The notes: a model not told the origin generated them from the letters alone. DNA of 64,000 nucleotides from Ahaetulla prasina (GCF_028640845.1 NC_080541.1:177360502-177424501), one strand, 5' to 3'; positions 46,336 through 57,391 are shown, counted from the first letter of the stretch. Translations and numbers: made by a program.

Positions 46336-46682
46336 TCTGTTAAGTGACTCAGTGGCTAAGACGCTGAGCTTGTCGATCGAAAGGTCGGCAGTTCAGCAGT
46401 TTGAATCCCTAGTGCCACATAACAGGGTGAGCTCCCGTTACTTGTCCCAGCTTCTGCCAACCTAGCAGTTTGAAAGCATGTAAAAAATGCAAGTAGAAAA
46501 ATAGGCACCACCTTTGGTGGGAAGGTAACAGCATTCCGTGTGGTTTGGCATTTAGTCATGCCGGCCACATGACCATGGAGATGCCTTCGGACAGTGTTGG
46601 CTGTTTGGCTTTGAAACGGAGATGAGCACCGCCCCCTAGAGTCGGGAACGATTGGACATATGTGTGAGGGGAACCTTTACCT
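46336..46682 (+). mobile_element. Sauria-type tRNA SINE, near full length
   Basis: The head contains actcagtggctaagacgctgag (A box) and B box GTTTGAATCCC. The body reads gagctcccgttacttgtccc, caacctagcagtttgaaagc, aggcaccacctttggtggga and ccggccacatgaccatgg. The 3' end is agatgagcaccgccccctag then agtcgggaacgattgg and aacctttacctttaa, the BovB-like tail typical of this SINE. The best-preserved of three copies in the window. Confidence 0.92.
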
Positions 46683-47987
46683 TTAATGCATGTTACAAAA
46701 AGTTTCTTTTTTAGCCAACACAACTGTTACAGAGGTGCATGTTTGCGTGCATGCAAGTGCACACGACTGGCTGTTCAAATATCTTGAATATAGGTAAAGG
46801 CATTCTGATGCACTCCTAGACAAGGCAAATGGGACATTTTGGTAAGTGAATGTCTTCCTGGTTACAAAAGCCCATTTTTTAAAAGGAAAAAAAAGTGCCA
46901 CAAAATTGCATGACAGGAAACTACTTGCAACTTATAGGAATTAGTGAGAGTCAGGTTGCTCCAGCAGATGCACTGCTGTTAATATTTTTTTAAAATCATT
47001 TTCTATGACATTACAGGGATGAAATCTGTCAATGTATTTATTACATATGTTTATATATTTGCAGTGTAGATTGAAAGGAGGTAATTTATAAAGCTGTTAC
47101 ATGTCAGAAAAAAAGTATGTCATTAATCTGAATTCATTACTCAAACAAAAGTATATAGAAAAATGCCAAGATACTTAGTTTTGGTCTCTAATTTATGTTA
47201 AAAGTTAATACTGTTCTACTATAATAGCATTACTTTGTTTTACCAATGATCAGTTATAGAACGAAGTTTGCAGTCAAGTTAAAAGAACTCTAGTTGATAA
47301 TAGGAAAAAGGAATCATTCAGAACAAGGCTTATGGAACTGATTAATAGAACATGCCACATTCTTAGCCAAACTTTCTCATTGTAGATATGTAAACAGATA
47401 AATCCTAAAACATGGTCATCTTATTTGTGAAGTTATTTATTTACTCTAATAATGACATGAGGTAAGTATAGGATGAGGAAGTATGGCACAGTAGCAAGAA
47501 AGGCAGAGAAATATCAAAAACCAGGCTGGTTTGAGCAGTACATATTTTGGTTTTAACAAGATGAAATTTTGGACCTCAACATATACAACAAAAAGAGAAA
47601 GATGCTAACTACCTTTCCTGTTTGCTAGATCCATGGAGAGCAGAAATAAAAGAGGAAACCAGGATTATTCAAAGATACTAACCATATATGCAATAACTTA
47701 AAGTCACTTTTTTTCCCTTTCACCTTGGAACCATGCATACATTTATTTACAGCAAAGTTATGGTAGGTTGTTTAGGTAAGAGATGGAAGTCTTTGCATTT
47801 GTTGTAAATAAATAAGCTGTTGCTACTTTAACTTCACAGGCAGATGACACTGGACATTCTTGCCAAGAACAACAACTGATAGGGCCTCCTCCTGTCCCAC
47901 ACAGGATTCTTGGATTAAAGCACCAAGCCTTTCACTAAAGTAATGTGGGGGGGGGGGAAGAGAGAGAGACACTTCTTGGGCATAGAT

Positions 47988-48158
47988 CAGTAGTGGGTTT
48001 CAAATCCCGGTGCTACAGGTTCGCTATCAGTAGCGTGTGTGTGTGTATGCTGGCTTTGCGAGCATTTTTGATAACATCTGGGTGGGTGGGCGGAGCCTCC
48101 CACCTCTACCGCTACCAGTTCACCCAAACCAGGGCGAACGGGGAGCAACCCACCACTG
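47988..48158. mobile_element. 171-bp hAT-like MITE with exact 8-bp duplication
   Basis: Starts CAGTAGTGGGTTTCAAATCC and ends GGAGCAACCCACCACTG; the ends are inverted (CAGTGGTGGGTT). The 8-mer gcatagat flanks both sides exactly (47980-47987 and 48159-48166). Related by its ends to the element at 4934-6080. The interior contains a short (GT)n and gggtgggcggagcc. Confidence 0.92.
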
Positions 48159-48284
48159 GCATAGATATTATATAATTTAAGCAATAGTAAACTTAATAAA
48201 TAACAAACTATGAAATTTAACAAAGCACTTACATGAAGTTGCTCATTCTTATTATAGATAGGAACCATGTATAATCATTTGTTT

Positions 48285-48632
48285 AGCTACTGTTCAAAGT
48301 TACAACATTGAAAACTGTATTGAAAAAAGTGACTTACGACTGGGCCTTGCATTTATAAATGCTGCAGTATGCCCATAATCATCAAATCAAAATTTGGCAA
48401 CCAGTATATATTTACAGGGGTTGTAGCACAACAGGATCATGTGATCGCAAGCTTCCGATAAAGCATATTCAATGGGGGAAGCTGAACTTGCTTAAGAATT
48501 GCATGATTCACACAACGGCAGTGATTCACTTAACAACTTGCAAAATTGGGCATGACTTATTTAACAACCATCTTGTCTAACAACAAAAATCTGGTCCCAA
48601 TTGTGGTCATAACACAAGGACTACTTGTATAC
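48285..48632. mobile_element. diverged palindromic-ended DNA element
   Basis: Shares gttcaaagttacaa, aagtgacttacgactgg, gtgattcacttaacaac, catgacttatttaac and caaggactacttgtat with the copy at 43124-43490. The left end is truncated. Confidence 0.65.
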
Positions 48633-48842
48633 ACAAAAAGTTTATCAAATGTTGGCAGGTTCATTCATTCCTTTCCAAAATGAAATGCATGGACTGTTAT
48701 CTCCCATCCACCATTGCCCTACATGTGAACAAAGCTTTGGGTAGAATCAAACTATCTTAGATGAAGAACTTAAGCCCCTTTAAGCTGCCATAATATGGGA
48801 CCATAGTCACCGTACCTTCTGTAAGTATAGGCTGCTGCTTAC

Positions 48843-48994
48843 CTTTTGAAGAGTAGGATAGCAATAACAATAATAATAATCAAGATGACTGCAAGGACAG
48901 GCCCCATCACCCATAGCATCTCTGGTTCATCTTGCTGCTTTGGTGATACCTCCATCACAATCTCATCTGAGTAGGGACTGGCTGCATACTTCTT
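48843..48994 (-). CDS. PTPRF: PTPRF exon: transmembrane helix
   Basis: A 152-bp exon: KKYAASPYSDEIVMEVSPKQ, QDEPEMLWVM, then GPVLAVILIIIIVIAILLFK+AG. Codons 27-49 form one hydrophobic membrane span, followed by the stop-transfer Lys-Arg-Lys-Arg completed by the next exon. The start is in phase 0 after ATCTAG; the donor is AAAG|GTAAGC. YAASPYSDEIV corresponds to human YASSPYSDEIV. The extracellular stem is slightly rephrased (VSPKQQDEPE in place of the human VTPAQQQEEPE). Confidence 0.95.
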
Positions 48995-49324
48995 CTAGAT
49001 AATGGGAGAGAAGAATAGACATAGACAATGAAAGAAAAGAACTTCTTCCATTATTCTTTTGTTATCCTCTGTCCAATAACCCAATGAGGTCTACCTGCAA
49101 TTTTCTTGAGCAACAACCCTGGAACCATCAGATACTAAGACCAAAATCAATTGTTTCCCCTTTGGTAAGCACAAATTCTGATTTTCAACAGCCAGGAAAT
49201 ATTTCAATTGCAGAATGAATTGGTCCAGTTTAGAGCAAGCTCCCAGTCTCAAATGCAGAGTCAAATTACAATCTTTGGTATTGCAGCCAAGTGAACATGG
49301 TTGCTGATAGGTAATGACTAAGTA

Positions 49325-49545
49325 CTTTAGTTTATTAGCCGTTTGAAAGCATGAAAATGTGAGTAGATAAACAGGTACCATTTCAATGGCCAGACATTCT
49401 GTGTGCCTTGAAGTATACTCATGCTGACTACATAACCATGGAAATGTCTTCAAACAATGTTGGCTCTCACGACTAAGAAATGGAGATGAGCACTACCCCC
49501 TAGAGTTGGACACGACTGGATAGGGGAAACCTTTACCTTTATAAA
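49325..49545 (+). mobile_element. Sauria-type SINE, 5'-truncated
   Basis: Retains agccgtttgaaagcatgaaa, gtagataaacaggtaccat, acataaccatggaaatgtct and the 3' end agatgagcactaccccctag then agttggacacgactgg and aaacctttacctttat. The tRNA head is missing. Confidence 0.85.
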
Positions 49546-49585
49546 CAGACCACCAAGCTTGATAAGTTAGGGAACTGGGCAAACT

Positions 49586-50272
49586 ACTGATTTAGATTTA
49601 GATTTAGATTTATTAGATTTTTATACCGCCCTTCTCCCGAAGGACTCAGGGCGGTTCACAGCCAGAATAAAACAATAATTATGTACACAATAAAACAATA
49701 ATTAAAAAACTTATTGAATATAAGGACAAAATTAAAAACCATTTAAAACCATAAAAACCCCATAAAATTCACATCCAAATATTAAAAGCTACTAAAAATT
49801 TCTATGCCACTCCTGCGCGAATAAATAGGTATGTCTTCAACTCGCGGAAGGTCCGAAGGTCAGGCAATTGACGGAATCCTGGGGGAAGTTCATTCCAGAG
49901 GGAGGGAGCCCCCACAGAGAAGGCCCTTCCCCTGGGGGCCGCCAGCCGACATTGCTTGGTGGACAGCACCCTGAGGAGTCCCTCTCTGTGAGAGCACATG
50001 GGTCGGTGGGAGGCAATCGGTAGCAGTAGGCGGTCCCATAAGTAACCTGGCCCTAAGCCATGAGCGCTTTAAAGGTAGTAACCAACACCTTGAAGTGCAC
50101 CCGGAAGACCACAGGTAGCCAGTGCAGCCTGCGCAGGAGTGGTGTTACATGGGAGCCACGAATGGCTCCCTCTATCACCCGCGCAGCTGCATTCTGAACC
50201 AACTGGAGCCTCCGGGTGCTCTTCAAGCATTGCAGTAATCCAAGCAAGAGGTAACAAGAGCATGAGTGACAT
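49586..50272 (-). mobile_element. L2-like LINE 3' fragment with (GATTTA)n tail
   Basis: The minus strand repeats the end of the LINE at 27541-28745: RLQLVQNAAARVIEGA, LRRLHWLPVVFRVHFKV, HREGLLRVLSTKQCRLAAPR and APSLWNELPPGFRQLPD, in two frames. The 3' end (plus strand) is a (GATTTA)n run (about 49586-49615) then tttttataccgcccttctcc. Confidence 0.85.
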
Positions 50273-50354
50273 GTTAAAAATCATTAGCAGGTAACAATCT
50301 AAGCCTTGAAAATAACATGTTCACCGAGGGTTTCCCACATATATTTCCCACAAA

Positions 50355-50438
50355 TTTTTAATGCCTGTAAACCGCCCTGAGTCCCTTGGGAGATAGGGCG
50401 GTATATAAATACGATTAAATAAATAAATAAATAAATAT
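50355..50438 (+). mobile_element. short LINE/SINE tail
   Basis: taaaccgccctgagtccctt then gggagatagggcggtatata and (AATA)n. This is the plus-strand version of the L2-like terminal block, without any upstream coding sequence. Confidence 0.75.
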
Positions 50439-50600
50439 ACATCTGCATTCAAATACATCTGTATTCTATAGAACTAGAGATGTTCTTCCCTGGTGCATTC
50501 ACAGGTCAGCACTTAAGTATGCTATTCTCAAGTCAAAACAGAAACCATCTGTACATTGCCTTTTCAGATTTAACTTACAGGTCAGGGAGAGACACAAGAA

Positions 50601-51085
50601 TTTATTTATTTATTTATTTATTATTTAAATTTTTATACCGCCCTTCTCCCGAAGGACTCAGGGCGGTTTACAGGCAGATAAAATAAACAGTACTATTACA
50701 AAATAAATACTATTAAAATACCACTAAAAAACTTATTCAATTTGGCCGCAATTAAAATTTAACAAATAATAAAACCCATTAAAAAACCAATTAAAACCCA
50801 TTTAAAACCCCTTAAAAACCCACGAATTTAAAAACTAATCCAGTCCTGCGCAGATGAATAAATGTGTTTTAAGCTCGCGACGGAAGGTTCGGAGGTCCGG
50901 AAGTTGACGAAGTCCTGGGGGGAGTTCGTTCCAGAGGGTGGGAGCCCCCACAGAGAAGGCCCTTCCCCTGGGTGTCGCCAGACGACACTGTCTCGCTGAC
51001 GGCACCCTGAGGAGTCCCTCTCTGTGAGAGCGCACGGGTCGGTGAGAGGTATCCGGTAGCAGTAGGCGGTCCCGTAAGTAATGAA
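50601..51085 (-). mobile_element. L2-like LINE 3' fragment
   Basis: The 3' end is (TTTA)n at 50601-50625 and ttttataccgcccttctccc. The minus frame 51128-50835 encodes HRPVRSHREGLLRVPSARQC and APTLWNELPPGLRQLPDL. It is 5'-truncated near 51085, where resemblance to the other copies ends. Confidence 0.85.
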
Positions 51086-52039
51086 CACGATTACCCCTTT
51101 TATAGATAGTACTAATTGCTGTGACCAAGGAAGCAGCATATGTTGACCTCTTTTGAGCCAGTGAGGACTCCTGCTGATCTAAAGTTGGGCAGCTGTAGGA
51201 TGAAACTTTAAACAGCCTCTTTGATTATTATTTTTTTTGGCAAGAGAAGCAGAAAACACACATATCAGTCTTTTTTTGTGGGTTCTCAGCAGGATGCATG
51301 TATAGGGCTTAATTTGAGCCATATTTCAACTCCTGATTCAGTGTCAGACCTTAATGCAAGAACTTGAGAAATAGTAATCAATACTTAGAGTCCATTTTAA
51401 TACTATTGAGAATAAATTCCAAATATTCTGGGATTGAAGGAAGGAGCTGCAGAGATTTTGAACACCTGACCATTCTCATTTTAGAAAGAACATATGCTAA
51501 ATGATAGTATCACCTGTAATGTTTGCACGGTTCTTCAGCCAACATTACTTAATATAATGAGAATCAAAAGGGAAGCATTAGTTTATAGCAAGTAGGATTA
51601 ACCAAGCTCAATATTAAAAGAAGCAAGCAAGGTACTACAGCTTAGAGTAGCCAAGAAGAAACTCTAAGAACATTGGAGCCTAGCTATAGAATAGCAATAG
51701 CTGGATCACTTCCAGGGAAGAATGGAGGACTGAAAATGTGGAGCTGATAATGTACTAAGAATAGGGAGCTGACAAGCAGATTGGTTCCTTTGACCCTCTC
51801 TGGGCAAGGAGAAGATGCAAGATTGCCTAAATTGCACTCCATATAGTTGCCCCTCACAAGGAGGGGGGAAAACTGGGAGCCAGGAAAGCTTGTCATACTT
51901 GCTCCAGCCACAGTCAGAGTCTTGCAAAAAACACTAATTTCACACTTTTTGGGGGCTAATCGCTGTTTTAGAAATTGCCTATTAACTACTTTAAAGAGAT
52001 TAGACACCTTCAAAATGACAAGGCAGTGCCTTCAATCCT

Positions 52040-53340
52040 TAATATAAGAAATTGAAACTTTTTAAAAAAAGCTTTAGAAATTCAAAAGAAACAGCAAAAA
52101 GGAACACAGGGTTTTGAGCATAGAAAGTTTTAAACGGATTAAAGGGTCTGAAAACATTAGAACATTTGATCTCAAATATTAAGACTCTGAAATTAATTCT
52201 AGAGAATTAAGTATTTTTGTGGAAAAATATTTTAGATATTGGAGACATAACAAGATATAAAAAGCTAAGGAACTTATAAAGAGTTTCAAGACATTTTTTA
52301 AGGAATTGCATCGGGATACTGAATCACTGTATCAGCAGTGTTGTCTATTCTTAGGAGCCATCTGTTCCCAGATGAAACTGTTATAGAAAAAAAAAATGCA
52401 ACAAAATCTGAGAATGTGAACAAGAATTTGTCATTAGACATGCAAAAACTAAAATCACCTATGGCTTTAAAAATTAAGAAGAAAATATGAATGCCAATTT
52501 CAGAAAGTAATTGGAATAATTTCATCTTGCTGGAATTTCAAGAGGCTTTTTAAAGTTTTTTAAAAATTAGAGATGAGGATCAGCAATGGATTAAAGAGCA
52601 AGATTGTTTTACCTCAAAAGAAGAAACACAAAGTGGCTTTATTCAATCAGGGTTAAAATGGGGACATGTCACTTTGAGTGGTTGTTTTTGGACTTGCTGA
52701 CACCCAGATTGGAAAAATGTTGTGTATTGGATTTGCTTACAGTTAATATTATGTTTAAGGCTTTTTTCCCCTGTACACGTATATTGTATAATAACTGGAC
52801 AGCATTTAAATTAGCTTTGTGTCTAATTGACTTTTTATTTAAAGTACAGGATCTTTGTGAGCTTGCTCTCTTTAAAGGACGTAATGTTCTTTTTTGTCAT
52901 GTTAAATTTCAGCCTTTTGTTTATATCAGGATGCTGGGACCACTTTATGCCTTCTAAATGCAGACTTGCTTACAGTTGAGATATGGAATAATGAATGTTA
53001 TATTTATAATTATATGAATGTAGTCAATATATTTATTTTAGGGACCTGTTTGACCTTTTTGATACCTGGATTGGAGAAGACATCACTTATTAGATTTGCC
53101 TACAGTTTAAGAGTTGAGTTATGGGATTAAGAGTTTTATTATCTATTATTTAAGGAAATAAAAATAGTGAAATTGTTTAAACTTATTATGATGAGGTGGA
53201 AAACCGTAATCTTAAGTTGTTGTTTTTATTTCTTTTATGTTTTATTGCACCTTTTATTCTCTTATTTTTTTCCTTTCTTTTTTTAGTATGCATTTTACTA
53301 TTTAATTAAATTTTTTAATAAGATTATTAACAAAAAATAG
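52040..53340 (+). mobile_element. possible decayed L1-like element
   Basis: A very AT-rich 1.3-kb block that ends in a T/A-rich 3' UTR-like region and an A-tail near 53325-53338. Short fragments read like L1 coding sequence, but no motif is decisive. Tentative. Confidence 0.3.
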
Positions 53341-53837
53341 CTGTATCTCGAAACATACCAAATACCTGGAAAGTGCACTTGGCTAGCCATGAGTGCCTTA
53401 GTACATTCACTCGTGTATACTGTAATACACAACTTGTCCTCAGCTGGCTGCTCAGAGTCCTCACCCTCCAAACTTGGTTGCACATTTGCTATGTCCGTCA
53501 CTGAAGTGTTCAGACTGGGTGACTAATGGAGCATTTGACCAGCTCTAATGAGCCATTACAAGTAAATGAGGCTGAAAGTAAGAGCCACAGCATGGGACAG
53601 AACAGAAAGACCCAAATATCTTCATTATGCTGGACATTACTTACACATTTCATGAAGTAGTAGCACTCTATTACTCTTCCTTTCCTCTCGCTCATCCACA
53701 CCAGTGTACAAGAAAAGATAATGCAAATGCTTATATGGACAGGCAAGTGGAAGGAAAAACTTCCACAATCTCCACTATGCCAATAATCCAACAATGTGAA
53801 CTTTGTAACTGTCCTTTTTTCTTTCAAGTGTTCTTAC

Positions 53838-54050
53838 CGTATCACCATCCTCCAGTGAAGCCAGCACAAAACAACGGTAGCTCAAATCTTCTGAAAGTGG
53901 CTTATTAAAGAAGCCTTTATAATTCTTTTCATCTCCCAAAACAAATGTTTCTGGCAGTTCTTCCACTTGGGCTGCGATATAAGGCTTGAGGCGTTCTGCT
54001 TGTCGACGCTGGCGTCTTTCTGTGGCCCCTTGGTTTATGGCCTCAAGTAG
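53838..54050 (-). CDS. PTPRF: PTPRF exon: membrane-proximal region with processing site
   Basis: A 213-bp, 71-codon exon in phase 0/0: LLEAINQGATERRQRRQAER, LKPYIAAQVEELPETFVLGD, EKNYKGFFNKPLSEDLSYRC, FVLASLEDGDT. LAR is cleaved in this region into non-covalently held E and P subunits. Codons 13-16 (RQRR, 54003-54014) fit a furin-type R-X-R-R site. The acceptor is TGACTCTCCAG and the donor ACG|GTAAGA. The last residues (LEDGDT) differ from human (LKEPMDQ), the least conserved spot. Confidence 0.95.
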
Positions 54051-54218
54051 CTGGAGAGTCAAAGAAAACTTATGTAAGAAAAAATTCTGCCAAATAACTT
54101 TGTGAACTGCACTTCACAAAAACGTATGCTTTTAACAACATTCATTAATCGAAAAAAGTGCTGCTGACTTTGTGTTACCATAGACCAACATGGCTCCCCT
54201 CCTATAGAAGACAAGGGT

Positions 54219-54236
54219 AACCCTAACCCTAACCCT
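54219..54236. repeat. short interstitial telomere-like (CCCTAA)n tract
   Basis: Three exact units, aaccctaaccctaaccct. A similar tract in the opposite orientation is at 57182-57198. Confidence 0.85.
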
Positions 54237-54397
54237 TTTATTGTATGAAGAAAAAGGATGAAGAATAGGTAAAAAGAGCTTAGGACAGTAAGCATTTGAG
54301 AATGCCCAACTGCAAATATTTATTTATTGGATTTCAAGAGCATTCAACTCCAAAAAAGATTCTGGAGGACTTTTAGAAGAATTATTTATAGAAGCAC

Positions 54398-54910
54398 CAG
54401 GGGTGAAATGCTCCCGGTTTGGACCAGATCGCCCAATCAGGTAGCAATGGCGGCGGGTGGTTCGTGAACCGGTAGCAAAAATCCCTGCTCCCCCCCCATG
54501 GCCCAGCTGAGCCACACGATCATCAGAGGTGTTTTTTTTTACTTTTAAAAGCATTTTTTCTTCGGCTGAAAAATGCTTTTAAAAGTAAAAAAAAAAGCCT
54601 CTGATGATCATGCGGCTCAGCTGGGATCGTCAGAATCCTTTCAAAGCATTTTTTCTACAACCTCTTCAGCCAAAGAGGCTGTTAAAAATACTTTTAAAAG
54701 GCTCCTCTGGCGATCCCAGCTGAGTTGCCTGATCATCAGAGGCTTTTAAAAGCATTTTTTTTACTTTTAAAAGTATTTAAAAAGCATTTTAAAATGGTTT
54801 TAAAAGTAAAAAAAAAAAGTTGGTCATGCCCACCCAGTCACATTACCACCACCACCACCAAGCCATGCCCACAGAACTGGTGGTAACAAATTTTACATTT
54901 CACCCCTGTG
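54398..54910. mobile_element. hAT-like foldback element
   Basis: Starts CAGGGGTGAAATGCTCCC and ends ACATTTCACCCCTG (54895-54908), giving inverted ends. The interior is built from repeated hairpins of aagcatttttt / tacttttaaaag and a 'cagctgagcc...gatcatcagagg' block present in both orientations (54503-54625). No 8-bp duplication is visible because the right end runs into a palindrome. Confidence 0.65.
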
Positions 54911-54952
54911 AATATGTACATAAATATTTATGTACATATTCACAGGGGTGAA
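54899..54952. repeat. perfect 54-bp palindrome
   Basis: Every base from 54899 to 54925 pairs with its mirror in 54926-54952, with no spacer. The outer part of each arm is the hAT end cacccctg and the inner part tgaatatgtacataaat. Confidence 0.95.
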
Positions 54953-54989
54953 TATAACTACATAAATATTTTCCAGGGAAAAAAATGGC

Positions 54990-55750
54990 ATGGAAACAGA
55001 ACCAGGTTTTAAAGAGTCTTGTGGAAGACTTGGAGACTTGAAGAATGGGAACAGTTATGTATGTCAAGGGCAGCCTCACTCAGAACACATTGTAGTAGTC
55101 CAAATGAGTGACCATTTGAATTTCTTCCTGTTTGAGGAAAAGGTGCAAGTGGAACACAAGGTGTACAAAGGCCCTGATGGACACAACTACTATTTACTGT
55201 TTGAGCATTATTTGTGAATCCTAGAGGATTTCCAGACTGCATACTAGTCTCAAATGGGGAACTACAAAACCCACCCAAGACCAAAACCTAAGACCAAAGA
55301 TTAAAATATCTGAGATGGGGAAGTGTCAGGATGCTAAAGAGGCACATCCACTTTTGTTTTTCAGTCTTGAATCTTGATAGGGTGCCTCACCCAGCAATTT
55401 GATGTGCATATTAAACAGGAGGGATGAGAGCATCGAGCTTTGAGGGACCCTCCTTTCAACACCAAATGGTCCTGACCACTGAGGAAGGAGGTGAACTCCT
55501 GTAGCACTGTACCCCCCACTTCTAATCTGCCTAACTAGTCCACAAGGATACTGATAAACAGTATTGAAAGTTCCCAAGAAATCAAGGCGCATGAGAATGG
55601 ATGCAGCACCTCCATCCCAAATCTGCCAAAGGTCAATGACAAGCACAACTAGTGCTACCAGAGTACTATATCCTGGCCTGAAACCCCACTGAAATTGGTC
55701 CAGAACCCTTTATAACTCCTATCCAACCACTTTAACCACAAAGGGGAGGT
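54990..55750 (-). mobile_element. degenerate L2-like LINE internal fragment
   Basis: Relics are in the order of the LINE at 27541-28745: 'cattgtagtagtccaaatgagtgacc' (cf. cattacagtaatccaagcga), then further 5' coding relics such as LLFNMHIKLLGE and a GGYSATGVHLLPQWSGPFG frame (55646-55326). Many stops. Confidence 0.55.
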
Positions 55751-56739
55751 TGGAAACTAGATAATAGCTTCCAAAATAGCTATTGTGGAAGCCCATGAAT
55801 TTGAACTTTCAGAGAAAAATAATAGTTTGGCAGGCTTTGAGATGGATTTATTTTATCCAACAAGCATACTTTGCAGTCTGGAGTACTGTCAGATCATTAT
55901 ATTTTTCCATATTTTATGTCTGCATTATAGCAAAGGTGTTTTTTTAAATAAAATCCCATATGGTACTAATAGATTTCGTAGGGGATCCAGATTAAAAAAA
56001 ATGAAGATCATAGTCACCCATAAATTCGTAAGAATGATATAAACATATCAAGAATTTAATTACATTGCTTTGAGAGGCTCTCAGATATTTAAGTGTGCAT
56101 TTCTAATGAATACAAATGATTGCCAGGGTTTGAAACGGAAATTCTAATTTAAAGTTTAGGAAGGCATAACATATATTTCACACAAAATGGTAAAAACAAA
56201 CATATAGCAGCAGAGCAAATATGACGCCCAAAAGACAGATGTTATATAAAATCATGCTGTTATACAGTATTGGGGACAGAGGCTGTTGACTTTTGGTCTC
56301 CAGAATGATATTGTTGCTTTACATCCATACACTGGGTCTTCAAGTCCTATCTGTTGAGGTCAAATACACACACATCCAGAGTACAACCTTTTTGCTTGGA
56401 AGAGAGTGTGTGAAATAGAATGCAGAAGGAAATGAAGTGTGATCCATAAATGCAGTAACACCTCTGGGAATTCTAGCATAATGACTTCTTTCAAGTTAAA
56501 ATTGCAGGCAATTTTTAGATTTAGTTGGAGTTAATGGGCATTTGAGGAAGTTAGTGCTTCTAAGAACATTAAGAGATGGTGATAAACCCTGCTGTCCTAG
56601 GGGAATAATCTCACACATGCAAAAACAAGGATATCCTGCTTCAGAAAATGCCAAATCCTCTATCAATACTACTATCCCCAGCACACAGGGTGAATATGAC
56701 TGCTGGGGAATATGACTGTTATAATCTTCTCAGTTTAAT

Positions 56740-57010
56740 ATATAGGCTGTGGATAATGCTCAAAGGCCCTTTGGAAAAGATGGGTCTTTACAAGTTTGTA
56801 GAAGACCACTGGAATAGGGAGTACTCTTACCTTGGAGACTAGGCCCCAACCCTTGATGTCCTGAGCAGATATTGTCTGTGTTGTATGGGTAGCTTTTATC
56901 AGGCAAAAGTGGCCTTTTTAGATACCCTCATGCCATTAAGGTTTTAAAGGTATTAACAGCATTTTGAATTGTACTCGGAAACCTACTCCTAACTAATGCA
57001 GTTATTCAAT
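56740..57010 (-). mobile_element. degenerate L2-like LINE 3' fragment
   Basis: gatgggtctttacaagtttg, aggttttaaaggtattaacagc and attttgaattgtactcggaa parallel gatgggtcttgagttcg, gctttaaaggtcataacc and ccttaaagtacacccggaa of the better copy at 27541-28745. Confidence 0.55.
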
Positions 57011-57061
57011 CATTGTGTTGATTTGTTCATGAGGGGAATCACACATATTTATCATTTATGT

Positions 57062-57170
57062 TAGGGGCGTTGTCATGGCAATGTCACATGACGTATCGCG
57101 ATTTCCCCCCTTCACTAAACTGGGCATGGGTATGGGCCAGTGCATGATGCATCAGAATTTGACAGCCCTG
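57062..57170. mobile_element. hAT-like MITE (third copy of the 14320 family)
   Basis: taggggcgttgtcatggc, then tcacatgacgtatcgcgatttccccccttc, aaactgggcatgggtatggg, and end gaatttgacagccctg. Same layout as 14320-14431. No convincing 8-bp duplication remains. Confidence 0.65.
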
Positions 57171-57181
57171 ATTAGGTGCAT

Positions 57182-57198
57182 GGTTAGGGTTAGGGTTA
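57182..57198. repeat. short interstitial telomere-like (TTAGGG)n tract
   Basis: ggttagggttagggtta, about 2.8 units, immediately 3' of the hAT MITE at 57062-57170. Confidence 0.8.
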
Positions 57199-57202
57199 AG
57201 GT

Positions 57203-57391
57203 CCCATCCTTTGGCTTGCCTGAGCCACACTGAATGAAAAGGAATAGTCTTGGGCCACATATAAAATATATAATATAATTAATGTATCTAAATAACAAAC
57301 TTTCTTTAAAAAAATATTATCTTGTGGGAGTGCATTACTAGCTATCCAGGGCTGTGTATGGTCAACAGGCTGTGGGTTGGACACACTTGAT
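57203..57391. mobile_element. possible hAT-Charlie-type relic
   Basis: ccatcctttggcttgcctga, cttgggccacatataaaata and a right end ctgtgggttggacacacttg recall an old vertebrate hAT-type repeat. The ends are incomplete, so this is a resemblance call only. It lies directly next to a PTPRF exon. Confidence 0.4.

Larger units (their letters stand above)
45746..48842 (-). other. PTPRF: PTPRF intron after the TM exon
   Basis: A 3.1-kb intron with a full-length Sauria SINE (46336-46682), a 171-bp hAT MITE (47988-48158) and a palindromic DNA element (48285-48632). Nothing is recognised in 45750-46330 or 46690-47980. Confidence 0.75.
48995..53837 (-). other. PTPRF: PTPRF intron before the TM exon
   Basis: A 4.8-kb intron containing a Sauria SINE relic, two L2-like LINE 3' fragments with a further LINE tail, and an AT-rich possible L1 relic (52040-53340). 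Nothing else is recognised in 51086-52039. The open frame at 53298-53501 is not an exon (see rejected). Confidence 0.75.

Noticed and set aside
53298..53501. 67-codon minus-strand open frame between two PTPRF exons, possible extra exon
   Set aside because: Its only plausible acceptor (CACTTCAG at about 53507) lacks a pyrimidine tract, and entry in phase 0 meets TGA at once. It resembles no LAR segment, and the flanking exons already join in frame.
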